NCBI RefSeq assembly: GCF_040412425.1
Contig: NC_089742.1
Location: forward strand, 73,313,625 to 73,377,624
Source: Macrobrachium rosenbergii
Lineage: Eukaryota > Arthropoda > Malacostraca > Decapoda > Palaemonidae
Direction of reading: 5' to 3'
DNA: 64,000 nucleotides
The notes under the pieces were generated by a model that saw only the letters and a program-made list of their open reading frames with translations, was not told where the DNA came from and ran no database searches. How positions within the stretch are numbered: the stretch's first letter is position 1; the number at the start of each line of letters is the position of its first letter. Positions 11,464 through 23,548 of the stretch are shown in pieces. The translations under genes and the position numbers were made by a program.

Positions 11464-11766
11464 ATACAGCTATAACGATGTATGAAACTCTTTGCCACGG
11501 CCTATGAAACTCTCAGCCGGCCGTGTGGCCTGTGTTGTCGCGGTGCCAGACGCATGATCATGACTAACTTTAACCTTAAATAAAATAAAAACTGCTGAGG
11601 ATAGAGGGCTGCAATTTGGTATGTCTGATGATTGGAGGTTGGATGATCAACTTATCAATTTGCAGCCCTCTAGCCTCAGTAGTTTTTAAGATCTGAGGGC
11701 GGACAGAAAAAGTGTGGACGGACAGACAAAGCCATCTCAATCATTTTCTTTTACAGAAAACTAAAA
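11464..11766 (-). repeat. HR element copy 5 (one end truncated)
   Basis: The GCCGAAG/CTTCGGC hairpin is missing. The copy starts at the TACAGC...TGTATGAAACTC segment and runs through the internal inverted repeat to the TTTTACAGAAAACTAAAA end. Confidence 0.88.
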
Positions 11767-11895
11767 AGGGCTTCCGGAATCTGGAGGAAGGAATACTCGA
11801 GAGATGAAACAGGGGAAAAAAAAGAGAGAGAGACGAGTGAAAAGAGAAAGAGGAGATCGTCTGGTAAACAAGTAATGCTAACAGAATAGAAAATA

Positions 11896-12006
11896 CAAAA
11901 GAGCAAATCAAAATAAATAAAAATGCACTGGGCTATAACGAAAGACTCATTCAAAAGAGCAAATCAAAATAAATAAAAATGCACTGGGTTATAAAGAAAG
12001 ATTCAA
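11896..12006. repeat. 56-bp tandem duplication
   Basis: Two units start with CAAAAGAGCAAATCAAAATA at 11896 and 11952. They differ at only a few bases. Confidence 0.9.
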
Positions 12007-12699
12007 CTGGCAATATGAACGGATGTCTACCATTTCACAATGAACTGAGAATCAACAAAAAGAACGTTTGGAAGAAAAAGCATGAGACTGCTATTAGACA
12101 GACAATGACTGGGCAACAGACACAGGTGATTGGAGGATATAAGAAATGAAGGCGGAAGGAAAAAGTGCTTGTGGAATCGATGAATGTCCTCGGGACAGAG
12201 TGAAACTTGAGGAGTCAAAATGGTCAAGAAAGAAAAGGATATTGCAGTTTAGAAGTGGAGCACGTGGATTTGAGAACTGGAGTGAATGTGTGGAAACAAT
12301 ACTTTGTGAGTGGACGAAAACCTTTGCAAGGAGAAAAGGTCGAAATATGAGAACAGAATGTTCACGAAATAGATGAGTCTTAATTTGGTTAAGAAGAAAA
12401 TACCTTGCACAGTGAAAGGACGATTCACAGTGTATAAACAGGGATAAAATAACTATGAAAATAACAGAAGTTTACGGTGCACGTAAATATGAGATATCAG
12501 CAAAGTATCAACAATGTTCACGTAGTCATGCTAGCCGCTAACTACTACCTCACTGCTCTTCGTAAACATCACTTGTGAAATGGATAACGAGGAAATAGTA
12601 TTTGCAGCACTGTGTTGTGCCGGAATGAAGGAGCAGTGGCAATTACCTAAAGCACAAACATGAATAAAAAGGACAAAGGGCAACTGTGTGTCTTACTCG
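12007..12699. other. unique sequence, nothing recognised
   Basis: Contains a 76-codon plus frame (12146-12376), rich in Lys, Arg and Glu, with no recognisable domain. Confidence 0.4.
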
Positions 12700-12711
12700 A
12701 AGGAAACAATA

Positions 12712-13016
12712 AATTGAACTGAATATAGAATATAGGCCTAAGGCCAAGCACTGGGACCTATGAGATCATTCAGCGCTGAAACGGAAATTGACAGTAAAAG
12801 GCTTGAAAGGTGCAACAGGAGGAAAACCTCGCATTGCACTATGAACAAATGTTAGGAGAGGGTGGAAAGTAAGATGGAAGAAAGAGAATATGAAAAGAGG
12901 TACAGCAAAAGGATCGAAAGGGTTTGCAGCTAGGGGCCGCTGGCACGCTGCAAAGAACCTAAGTAATGTCTACAGTGCACCGCATGAGGTGCACTGACGG
13001 CACTAGCCACCCCGGG
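12712..13016 (+). mobile_element. SINE-B copy 4 with probable 12-bp TSD
   Basis: Flanked by AAGGAAACAATA (12700-12711) and AAGGAAACCATA (13017-13028), an 11/12 match that looks like a TSD. The copy has the GGCCTAAGGCCAAGCACTGG core and the CAGTGCACC/GGTGCACTG palindrome. It ends in a short CCAC...CCCGGG sequence rather than poly-A. Confidence 0.88.
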
Positions 13017-13028
13017 AAGGAAACCATA

Positions 13029-13461
13029 CAGCAGCTCTTGAAAAACTTAGGTTTCAGGACCCTTCTCGGGACAAACAGGGAACTAAGGTTTCCACAGCAT
13101 TTTTGAAGATGGGAAGAGACCCTCACGGTGAAGTTCAAACCCAGATTAATCATCTAAATATAGACTGTCTGGGAGGTCGCTGCTTCATTAGATCACACAG
13201 AATACTCTTAAAAATAAGAGCAAAGCACAAGCAGAAGAGCGGGAGAGAAAAAAGTCTTTATGAGATGAATGGACTTCAAGGTAAACTGAGTATATTGAAA
13301 AGAAAAACTAGATAAATACATCAGTTAGTGAAGGATTAAAACTACATAGTGCTTAGCCTCTAAAACAATTAGAATCTAAAGCAAAGAAATTAGGAATTAC
13401 ATTTTTATCAAGTTTGCTCCCGATATTGTAACCTCTCTAAGGAATGATCAAGTAATTTTAG

Positions 13462-13465
<4 letters not shown>
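13029..13465. other. unique sequence, nothing recognised
   Basis: No gene or repeat recognised. The 70-codon plus frame here lacks features. Confidence 0.4.

Positions 13466-13532
<67 letters not shown>
13466..13532. repeat. (TA)n microsatellite
   Basis: Uninterrupted TA dinucleotides. Confidence 0.98.
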
Positions 13533-13536
<4 letters not shown>

Positions 13537-13821
13537 AGATCAGAGATGTTACATATCATCATTAAATAAAAAAGAAAATGGACAGAATGGTAGAAAAACA
13601 GGTGGCAGTGTGTCTGTCGGTACTGGACGCTACTTTAAACAGTGGTTCGTCACATATATGCTCTCAAGGTGACCATCAGTATTACTGTAGGTCAAAGACC
13701 CTGAGAATGAGAGAAAACAACGACGGCAAAGTTAAGCGAAGGTAGATATTGCACGGAGGCTTCAGTCATCAACAGAAATGCAATTCCCAATTCTCTGCCG
13801 AGAATTGGATGAAATGAGAAA

Positions 13822-14188
13822 ACAAGTAAAAAATGCGCCGAGGTTTCTTCGGCGAAAACGAGTTTTCGGTACAGCGTATAATGCTGTATGAAACTCTCAG
13901 CCGCGGCCCATGAAAATTTCAGCCACGGCCCGGTTGTGGCATGTGTTGTTGGCACCTATAGCGGTGACAGACGCACGATCATGGCTAACTTTAACCTTAA
14001 ATAAAATTATAACTACTAAGGTTAGAGGGCTGCAATTTGGTAAGTTTGATGACTGGAGGGTGGATGATCAACATATCAATTTGCAGCCCTTTAGCCTCAG
14101 TAGTTTTTAAGAGCTGGGGGCGGACAGGAAAAGTGCGGACGGACAGACAAATAGCCATCTCAATAGTTTTCTTTTACAGAAAACTAAA
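13822..14188 (-). repeat. HR element copy 6
   Basis: Full reverse copy from ACAAGTAAAAAATGCGCCGA to TTTTACAGAAAACTAAAA. It includes the TACAGCGTATAATGCTGTA hairpin and the long inverted repeat. Confidence 0.92.
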
Positions 14189-14676
14189 AAAAAAAAACAA
14201 GAGGAAGACCGTAAAAATGGTTAATTACCTCGAGAAGGTCAGTTAATGAATACATCTGCTAAGTCCCACAAAATTCTGTCCACCGGTTTCAAAAATATTC
14301 GGATGAAAGAACTATATGAAGGTGAAACGAAGCCTCCTCCCAACTTGGTTAGGGGAGTTGTAAAAAAGAAGCGCGAGTTGTGATGATAGTGAGAGATTTG
14401 GAAAGGATCAGGTGAAGTATTACTGGGCAGTTGTGCTTTTAAGGAAAAGATTAGGGAAGGTGGTATTTCACAAAGTAAAGGCTGGGAGGGGGGGAGGTAT
14501 CACTTAACAGTAACTTCCATTATTTATCATTCAATTTGTTTCAAACTTTTTGCATGTATTAAGGGTAATTAAAGATATTTACATGAAAATTTTCATACAA
14601 ATTGGCTGGATGATTTGTGAGTTATTACTATTTTTATCAATTTCTATTAACATTTTCAAGTCTTAATAAAATCTTT

Positions 14677-14681
<5 letters not shown>
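14189..14681. other. unique sequence, nothing recognised
   Basis: AT-rich, with a short poly-A at the left edge. No gene seen. Confidence 0.45.
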
Positions 14682-14725
<44 letters not shown>

Positions 14726-14841
14726 TATATATACTATATATATATTCTGCCTCAAATTATAGCATTTTCCAATATCTTCATTTCTCATTTGAAGTTTTTT
14801 TTTATATTGGCAATATTAATAGTTATTGTTGATTTTAAAAA

Positions 14842-14874
<33 letters not shown>

Positions 14875-14905
14875 TACTATATATATATATATGTATATAT
14901 ATACA
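14682..14905. repeat. two imperfect (TA)n tracts
   Basis: TA tracts at about 14682-14753 and 14841-14905, separated by about 90 bases of T-rich sequence. Confidence 0.95.
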
Positions 14906-16882
14906 TTAAACATGTAAATAAAAAAATTTAAAACTGTAAGTAACAAAAAAAATCACCATGTACATACTTCTAAATCGTATGTAGATTCTAATGCTTTTTG
15001 AATTTTAGAAATTCACCATTAAGTAAAAAAGTTATTAGGACTTAAGTGCTGTCACACACCTAAAAAAACAGGTTTTGAGAAATCTGCGATCGAAGTTCAG
15101 GGAACATTGATATTTGAGTAATTAACACAGGGATGATCATTTTCACATGAAAATTGCCATTTATTATAAAAAAACACTGGAAAACACTTTTGATATAAAA
15201 TACCTGAAAATAATTTATTTCTAATGCCCTTAAGAGCTGTATATTACACATAGCAAAAAAAATCCATGTCATCCACTTACTGTGTCATTGTATTTTTTCC
15301 CAAAACTTTCCTTCCTTCATTTTTTTCACGCCTTTTACTTTTTTCAGAAGTACCTTGTCACAACATTCACACTTAAATGCATAACTGCAGTCAAAACCAG
15401 GTCGTTTGTACGCAAAGCACCACTACCCCACATTTACCGGTCCACTTCATACACTTGCAATATGTCCCATTTGTAGATGTGATAACGAAAAATGTTCATC
15501 ACCAGTTTCTTTAGTTGCACCAATACGCTTTTCTATTAATTCATTTCGCAAAAATGTAGGATTCTTTTGTACAGCAGCCACGTGTACATCTCCCGCACAG
15601 GCTCCAACACCACCCACCTTTCAAGGCCTTGACCTTGACCAGCAACGCTACAGATCAGTCAACACGTGTTTCTTGCATTGTTTGAACTGGCCGCATGTCG
15701 TCCCTTAGTTTGAAGCAACGTTTTATGAAACAGAAATCATGGTGGGAAAATATGAACGAAACCCGCACAAAATAACGAAAAAATACACTGAGGGGTGCGA
15801 CTAAAAACTGCTACACCTCATATTATCAACTGTGGAAACAGCACTGCTTCAGCCAGTGACCTTGGATTTTCTCTTGTTGCCTGCCAGGAGAGGTTGCTGT
15901 ACCGCAAATTAAGGAAAATATGGAAAATTGGCTGACTGGAAAATATGTGATTACAATGCATTCTGCACGCTGCGCCAGTCACGTCAAACATCACGACATG
16001 CGAGTGACGCCCATTTACCCCAGTGTTTTTTTTTTTTACCGCTTTAGAGGTGTGAAGATTTCAAAATTTCATACGTCTGGCGTCGGCAACACGTTTACGT
16101 AGCGAAATACACAACTAACTAAAATTCGACGTCCGACACCCAAATCCCGATTTTTGTCGTAACCTCTCGCTGCTTATAGTATGGTATAAACATAAAAAGT
16201 TGAGTCTACAGGTGATTTAGAGGTAGATGAACGGTTATTTACAAGTGTGTCCCGGCGATTCTTAGGCCTCCCTGATGACGAACATTTGAGCCCGTGAGGT
16301 GGCATCATACTGGTATTGTACAATTAAAAGAATGATGCGAGGAGATAGGCGCCGAGTAAAGAAAAGAACTGAAACCTACATAGCCTACGAGACAATATTA
16401 AAAGATATTTATATAAGAAGTGCTATTCTTATAAGAAGAAACTCCCATTTCATTTTCCGATTGGTATAAAGGGTTGTTGGGTGGAATTTGTGAGTAGGAC
16501 AAACGAACAAATGTTATTAACATCAAAAGATGCGTCACCTCAGTTTGGCTAATGACCTATGAACTTGAAATATCGTCTGATTTTTTGCTTGACTTGCTTG
16601 GCACAGGAGTCTTCACTCAACTTTGCGTGAACAGTTTAATCCTAAAAACAAAGTAAATACACAGATTAAATATTCATATTAGGTTTTGCGTTCTGAAAAC
16701 GAAAAGCTATTGCATAACATAACTTGCTGCGTAAGGCACATTTTCCCTCCATGGAGAGCATAGAATGAAGTCTCAAACATGACTATTCCTTCAACACTGT
16801 CTGAGCGATGAGTGAACACACAAAAGTCGGAAGTCGAGAAAAAGTGACCTGTGAAAAATACATAGAGCGAATACGCTGGGTG
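14906..16882. other. unique region, no confident gene
   Basis: About 2 kb of mostly single-copy sequence. On the minus strand, about 15290-15560 reads with few stops. It includes a Cys-containing stretch (FDCSYAFKCECCDKVLLKK) that could be a decayed coding exon, but no family is recognised. Confidence 0.3.
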
Positions 16883-18632
16883 CCCTACAAGGGAAGCATC
16901 AGCTTCGTTCAAGGAAGCATCAGCTTCCTACAAGGGAAGCATCAGCTTCATTCAAGGAAGCATCAGCTTCATTCAAGGAAGCATCAGCTTCATTCAAGGG
17001 GAGCATCAGCTTCATTCAAGGGGAGCATCAGCTTCATTCAAGGAAGCATCAGCTTCATTCAAGGGGAGCATCAGCTTCATTCAAGGAAACATCAGCTTCA
17101 TTCAAGGGGAGCATCAGCTTCATTCAAGGAAAGCATCAGCTTCAAACAGGGGAAGCATCAGCTTCCTACAAGGGGAGCATCAGTTTCCTACAAGGGAAGC
17201 ATCAGTTTCCTACAAGGGAAGCATCAGTTTCCTACAAGGGAAGCATCAGTTTCCTACAAGGGGAGCATCAGTTTCCTACAAGGGAAGCATCAGTTTCCTA
17301 CAAGGGGTGCATCAGTTTCCTACAAGGGGAGCATCAGTTTCCTACAAGGGGAGCATCAGTTTCCTACAAGGGGGGCATCAGTTTCCTACAAGAGAAGCAT
17401 CAGTTTCCTACAAGGGGAGCATCAGTTTCCTACAAGGGAAGCATCAGTTTCCTACAAGGGAAGCATCAGTTTCCTACAAGGGAAGCATCAGTTTCCTACA
17501 AGGGAAGCATCAGTTTCCTACAAGGGGAGCATCAGTTTCCTACAAGGGAAACATCAGTTTCCTACAAGGGAAGCATCAGTTTCCTAAAAGGGAAGCATCA
17601 GTTTCCTACAAGGGAAACATCAGTTTCCTACAAGGGGAGCATCAGTTTCCTACAAGGGAAGCATCAGTTTCCTACAAGGGAAGCATCAGTTTCCTACAAG
17701 GAAACATCAGTTTCCTACAAAGGAAGCATCAGTTTCCTACAAGGGAGCATCAGTTTCCTACAAGGGAAGCATCAGTTTCCTACAAGGGGAGCATCAGTTT
17801 CCTACAAGGGAAGCATCAGTTTCCTACAAGGGAAGCATCAGTTTCCTACAAGGGGAAGCATCAGTTTCCTACAAGGGAAGCATCAGTTTCCTACAAGGGA
17901 AGCATCAGTTTCCTACAAGGGAAGCATCAGTTTCCTACAAGGGAAGCATCAGTTTCCTACAAGGGAAACATCAGTTTCCTACAAGGGAAACATCAGTTTC
18001 CTACAAGGGAAACATCAGTTTCCTACAAGGGAAGCATCAGTTTCCTACAAGGGAAACATCAGTTTCCTACAAGGGAAACATCAGTTTCCTACAAGGGAAA
18101 CATCAGTTTCCTACAAGGGAAGCATCAGTTTCCTACAAGGGAAACATCAGTTTCCTACAAGGGAAGCATCAGTTTCCTACAAGGGGAGCATCAGTTTCCT
18201 ACAAGGGGAGCATCAGTTTCCTACAAGCATCAGTTTCCTACAAGGGAAACATCAGTTTCCTACAAGGGAAACATCAGTTTCCTACAAGGGAAGCATCAGT
18301 TTCCTACAAGGGAAACATCAGTTTCCTACAAAGGAAGCATCAGTTTCCTACAAAGGGAAACATCAGTTTCCTACAAGGGAAACATCAGTTTACTACAAGG
18401 AAACATCAGTTTCCTACAAGGAAACATCAGTTTCCTACAAGGGAAACATCAGTTTCCTACAAGGGAAACATCAGTTTCCTACAAAGGGAAACATCAGTTT
18501 CCTACAAGGAAACATCAGTTTCCTACAAGGGAAGCATCAGTTTCCTACAAGGGGAGCATCAGTTTCCTACAAGGGAAGCATCAGTTTCCTACAAGGGAAA
18601 CATCAGTTTCCTACAAGGGAAGCATCAGCTTT
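16883..18632 (+). repeat. 22-bp satellite array, about 80 units, open in all three forward frames
   Basis: The unit is GCATCAGTTTCCTACAAGGG plus two bases, usually AA. Roughly the first 250 bases carry a variant with CTTCATTCAAG, the rest CTACAAG. Sub-variants at the junction (GAAGC, GGAGC, GAAAC) are mixed, and a few units lack a base. The unit has no stop in any forward frame and 22 is not a multiple of three. Translation therefore repeats a 22-residue pattern (GSISFLQGKHQFPTREASV and three more), giving overlapping 259- and 465-codon frames. The minus strand has stops in each unit. I see no splice, promoter or signal-peptide evidence for coding. Confidence 0.96.
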
Positions 18633-18977
18633 GTAAATGGCCACCATCTTTCCGTTGCTTCCAAAATTCAGACGAAATGGGTTACTCTCGCTTGTCTATT
18701 ATGACTTTAGGCCTTTCTTTGCTCATTTCCTCTTAATCCACACATTCAAATACTGTAGAAATATAAAATAATTACAGCTATCAAAAACAAATTCACGGAA
18801 TATTCGCAGAAGAACTTTCATCAAATTCAAAAAGTGAGAAAAGACACAAAACAATTCAGCACTAGTATAAAAAGTCTCTCTCTCTCTCATAGCTTGTTAT
18901 TGTTATTATAGAAGTCCCTTCTACAAAGGAGAGGAAATCATGAGGTTATCAACAGATGAGTATATGTGCTCAGCGTG

Positions 18978-18978
<1 letters not shown>
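18633..18978. other. unique flank of the 22-bp array
   Basis: No gene recognised. The open frame runs about 70 bases beyond the array before its stop at about 18704. Confidence 0.45.
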
Positions 18979-19039
<61 letters not shown>

Positions 19040-19532
19040 ATTCGATAGACTGCCAGAGATATAAAGTGAAGAAAAATCTAATAAAAAAGGCCTTGACGTT
19101 ATAGCATTTTTGGAAATGGATTCGGTATTGGATATTGACTTGGTCTTCCTAGTGCGTCAGAGTAGGAGTTATACACGGTATATGGACGACCTTACGCGAT
19201 GGTGGCCAGGGAGAGAGAGACAAAGAGCATATGTATTACCTCAACGCGTTATGGCAAGGATTACTTCGTCGAGGTCCCTCCAGTGTTAAAAGTTGCATTA
19301 TAGTACTTACTGGCACAGTGTCGCCTACCCCTGCAACTCTTTCTCTCTCTCTCTCTCTCTCTCTGTTGCCTGACTTGACCACTACATGCATAAATTACAT
19401 ACAACATACACTATTTAGGGCAACATCTTTTTTTAAACAAAACGCTTCCAACTCTGTTCCTTCCCCTCTAGAGATCAAACCGGGAACTCTGACTAGGGAA
19501 TCGGGTGTGACCAGGGTGTGACAGCCGTCCGC

Positions 19533-19594
<62 letters not shown>

Positions 19595-19730
19595 CACATC
19601 CATCGGAAGGACAGAGAAGCCCAAAGCGCTGAAGTGTCAATAACGAACAATTTTTAAAGATGACGAATCACACGGCAAGTCTACGCCCAGATGAAGGCGA
19701 ATTCTCCTATTGAGTCACATCATATTGGAA

Positions 19731-19791
<61 letters not shown>
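18979..19791. repeat. cluster of (GA)n and (CT)n microsatellites
   Basis: GA tracts at about 18979-19038, 19541-19590 and 19735-19791, with a CT tract at about 19339-19364. The unique sequence between them has no confident gene; the frames crossing it run into Ser/Leu dinucleotide translation. Confidence 0.95.
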
Positions 19792-19794
<3 letters not shown>

Positions 19795-20174
19795 ACCTGA
19801 TTTGGTCACCATATTTTAACGAACTTATTATGCAACCAATTCGAACATTTCTCACCAACAGGAATAAGTAAAGCGGCATATTTAGTAAAATTCCAATGTG
19901 ACTGAAAACTTAATTACTATTATTAAGTACTTCTCATCAGAGACATAAACAGGGAAATGGATTTCCAGAGCGTGATTTCAAATTTGTCTTCTGAACTTCA
20001 TCTAAAACAGAATACACCGCAACATACACACAAGGGAATCATTTCTTTGTATCTCACACAACCATACAGTGTAGTGTGCACAGATTGACAAACTATAATA
20101 ATTGCTTAGGAAGAGGCTCTCCTCTCTAGTTGCAAAATGGTGAGATTTTTACCTCTTAAGACCAAAATTCTGCT
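19792..20174. other. unique sequence, nothing recognised
   Basis: AT-rich with no gene seen. Confidence 0.45.
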
Positions 20175-20417
20175 TCATCACATTGGCAGGATACACACAC
20201 ACACACACACGCTGGTATGATTTATGTATACTCTGAATATTCACTAACACAGAATACACACGCGCTCCCACACACGCACGCTATACATAATACAAATAGC
20301 CTATATATCTATATATACATATGTATAGTATATATAGGTATAGATATATATACAATATATAATGTATATATTTGTACATATATATATATGTGTGTGCATA
20401 TATCTATCTATCTATAT

Positions 20418-20492
<75 letters not shown>

Positions 20493-20755
20493 CGTATAAA
20501 ATATAGTTCAATACGGAATAGTCGTATAATAAAATTGACGTATTTACTCGCGTTCATACTATGATCATCACATTGGCAGGATATACACGCACACGCTGGT
20601 ATGATTTATGCATGCGCTGAATATTCACTAACACAGAATACACGCGCGCTCCCACACACGCACGCTATACATTCATACATACATATATATCTATATATAT
20701 ACAGTATATATATGTATAAATATATTTATACAATATATATATATGTATGTATGTA

Positions 20756-20832
<77 letters not shown>

Positions 20833-20905
20833 CATATAAATATAGCTCAATACGGAATAGTCGTATAATAAAATTGGCGTATTTATTCGCGTTCATACTA
20901 TGACC
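20175..20905 (+). repeat. tandem duplication of a ~370-bp segment holding a (TA)n tract
   Basis: Unit 1 starts with TCATCACATTGGCAGGATA at 20175, unit 2 at 20565. Both continue through CACGCTGGTATGATTTATG, AATATTCACTAACACAGAAT and CACACACGCACGCTATACAT, then a (TA)n tract. Both end with AATACGGAATAGTCGTATAA and a TTTATTCGCGTTCATACTAT type tail. They differ mainly in microsatellite length. Confidence 0.93.
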
Positions 20906-21488
20906 TCATAATTTGTTGTTTATATATATTCTTTCCAATTCAGTCTCTTTCCCTCTAGAGTGGAATGTAGCGTTAGAAGGCACACGTGTTTTTTTGAATA
21001 GCTGCTTGAAATGAGGGTTCTAATTTTGTAGAAAGACACGCTTTTCCTAATCTCTATCTTTTTGTCAGGATATGTTGTTACTTCCTTACTTTTAGTCATC
21101 TGCAACAGCTAAGTTCCCAAGCCCGTCAGAGATAAGATTCCTGTATCATAAACTACGATTACGCATTCTCTTAGTATATCTCTCAGACCTTACAGTATTT
21201 CACCCGTCAATCTGATACCCAGATACGCGGCAATTCTCTGACTGAAAAGTTTATTTCTCTAGCTGAAAAGTTTATTAAGTCTACTTGACTGTAGAAATTG
21301 AGCCAGTGTTTATTTTGACAGCAAAACAATGTTTGTTTCACATCATATGTCAAAACAGAATTCTAATACTTTAAAAACCACTGTTATCTCCGAAACACAC
21401 ATTAGATGAAAGAAGAGATGTAATATGTGAATGAAAAACCAGATTAGTTCCGTGAGGAATCCTAAAAAGCGCCAAGCAACAAACTTAC
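20906..21488. other. unique sequence downstream of the candidate donor
   Basis: If the minus-strand exon at 21489-22096 is real, this is the start of its downstream intron. I see no next exon here. Confidence 0.35.
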
Positions 21489-22096
21489 CTTTGAATTTGT
21501 TGGTAAGATGGAGGCAGAAGTTCCATTCCGTCTCTGATGTTTTCATTGATTCCGAACCAATCCCCTCCAGGTATTTGTAGGTCCTTCACTTTTTGCCACT
21601 CCTGATCTAACCACTCACTCCCCATTTCCCTCGAAACCCGCCAGAGTTCTCCCAAATCTTTGCTCTTCAGCCACTCAGGAGTCCAATTTTCCAGCGTTGT
21701 CCAGTCTTCTAAAGATTTCCACGGGTTTATTTTCCATTCGTCTGCGTTCCAGTACCTCTGGCCCAAAGAGCAGACGCTGGAACCTATCCACGATACACTA
21801 CTGACACTCGACTTGCGGCACCTTGCCAAGGTCTGCTCCCACTGCAGACTAAGAGGCAAGTCGAAAGGTGCGCTTGAAGGACGTTTACAAGTATCTGCGG
21901 GAGGTTGGTGACAGTGTGAACTTTGGATTTTGGGCCTGGCACTCCGTTTCACATTCCTGTCCTTTGCTTCGTGGGAATTGTTATTATTGAGACGGGTAAT
22001 TCGCAATTCCCTGCTGTTGGTCGTCTGCAGGTACAAGGCTGCTGAGGCCGTCTGGGCTAACATTCCTCTGCCCAAGACAATTCGTCCCCCTCTCAT
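21489..22096 (-). CDS. candidate first coding exon, Trp-rich protein of unknown function
   Basis: This is the best single-copy coding candidate in the window. On the minus strand an ATG at 22096 opens 202 codons plus two bases. An in-frame TGA lies eight codons upstream, so this ATG is the first available. The frame ends at CAAAG|GTAAGT (exon end 21489), a consensus splice donor, and the stop in the same frame is formed only by intron bases (TAA in GTAAGT). The N-terminus, from MRGGRIVLGRG to about residue 36, is Arg-rich and nearly free of acidic residues, like a mitochondrial presequence (inference). The middle is Ser/Pro-rich. From about residue 100 on it is acidic and unusually Trp-rich, with spaced motifs such as EDWTTLENWTPEWL and GSEWLDQEW. 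I recognise no family. No downstream exon was found. Alternatively it is an internal exon using the AG at ATGAG as acceptor, or a chance frame. Confidence 0.5.
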
Positions 22097-22932
22097 AAGA
22101 AAAGGACATTCGCATCAGCCGCGAAACGTCAACTTCGAGAAGAGGAGGATTTTATGTGTGGTCTCCAAAACAAAGTTTTCTATTCATATTTATTCGTTAT
22201 GTGATGCAACTGAGTCAAAGTAACCCTTTGTCTGAGCGTCACTAAACTACTTTGGTCCACAAGATGCGACATTTCTTTTCCGTTTCCATTTCTGATCATC
22301 TTTTTAGTTTTTCTTTATCAACACTTATCAATACCAAAAAATAAGAGTGTGATTTAAAGCTTAAATCAACTTAACCTAATTTCCTATAAGGTCTAATGCA
22401 TACGCTTTTCAAGCAGAACATTCGTTCTGGAGTGATACACAGTACAAGGGACCTATAACAAGGAGAACAAATAGGTGATACAATTGAATTAATAGATTTT
22501 TCTAAAGACAATCTTGCTATCCAGGTGGCAGTAAGCACAAATTTTATTTCTTTATGATGTCTGTATTATGCAAGTGAAATTCAATACGAATGTGAAAATG
22601 AACAATATGAAAACACTTCTTTTACTATTTTCTTTCCTTGGAAAATGCAGAGTTTTCTAAATAACAGCTTCCGATACTGTCGCATCCGATTTTATAGTAT
22701 GATAGTATGCTTATTTGTAATTTCATGAAAATTCAGTAATAACTTTTTACCACGCAACCGTTCCGCATGCGATGGCCAACAAAGAAATCATCTCTAACAG
22801 CTAATACGAAAGGTCGTCGCACTTGGCAGAAGACCCATATTTGGTTGACAAAATGTTCACATATAAGCCCAAACTCAGTTTCAACAGTTGAGAAAGTCTC
22901 TGTCTTTAATTTAAAACCTTTGCATCTTTGCT

Positions 22933-22935
<3 letters not shown>
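22097..22935. other. unique sequence upstream of the Trp-rich exon
   Basis: On the minus strand this would be the 5' region of the candidate gene. A TGAGTCA (AP-1-like) site sits at about 22211-22217. No clear TATA box; nothing else recognised. Confidence 0.35.
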
Positions 22936-22984
<49 letters not shown>

Positions 22985-23044
22985 CAACAATGTTCCAGCA
23001 ACAATGTTCCAGAGAGAGACTGCAACAATGTTTCAGACTGAACT

Positions 23045-23106
<62 letters not shown>

Positions 23107-23138
23107 CAACAATGTTCCAGACTGAATATGTAACTGGT

Positions 23139-23195
<57 letters not shown>

Positions 23196-23227
23196 CAACA
23201 ATGTTTCAGACTGAATATGTAGTGGTC

Positions 23228-23269
<42 letters not shown>

Positions 23270-23348
23270 CGACAATGTTTCAGACTGAATATGTAGCTGG
23301 TTAGAGAGAGAGAGAGAGACTACAACAATGTTCTAGACTGAATATGTA

Positions 23349-23404
<56 letters not shown>

Positions 23405-23445
23405 CAACAATGTTCCAGACTGAATATGTAGCTGGTCAGAGAGTC

Positions 23446-23476
<31 letters not shown>

Positions 23477-23509
23477 CTGCAACAATGTTCCAGGCTCAAT
23501 ATGTAGCTG

Positions 23510-23547
<38 letters not shown>
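22936..23547 (+). repeat. composite array: (GA)n alternating with a ~38-bp conserved spacer, about 8 units
   Basis: GA tracts of variable length alternate with a spacer reading ACTGCAACAATGTTCCAGAC then TGAATATGTAGCTGGTCAG. Eight spacer copies start at about 22981, 23020, 23103, 23192, 23266, 23318, 23401 and 23477; the first two are shortened. The spacer is much better conserved than the GA length. A related array is at 27676-27976. Confidence 0.95.

Positions 23548-23548
<1 letters not shown>

Noticed and set aside
15290..15560. Cys-containing open segment on the minus strand
   Set aside because: No family recognised, two in-frame stops and no splice sites that fit. Left as unassigned.
16808..18704. 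Large repetitive protein gene
   Set aside because: The frames exist because the 22-bp unit has no forward stop. There is no promoter, splice or signal-peptide support, so it is listed as a satellite and flagged for an expression check only.
22911..23201. Ser-Leu-rich protein frames on the minus strand
   Set aside because: They are (GA)n translated. Similar Ser/Leu or Arg/Glu frames at 9.3, 19.5, 28.0, 32.0, 42.2 and 61.8 kb are rejected for the same reason.
22936..23547. CRISPR-like array with conserved repeats and variable spacers
   Set aside because: The variable part is only (GA)n of differing length, so it is a composite minisatellite.
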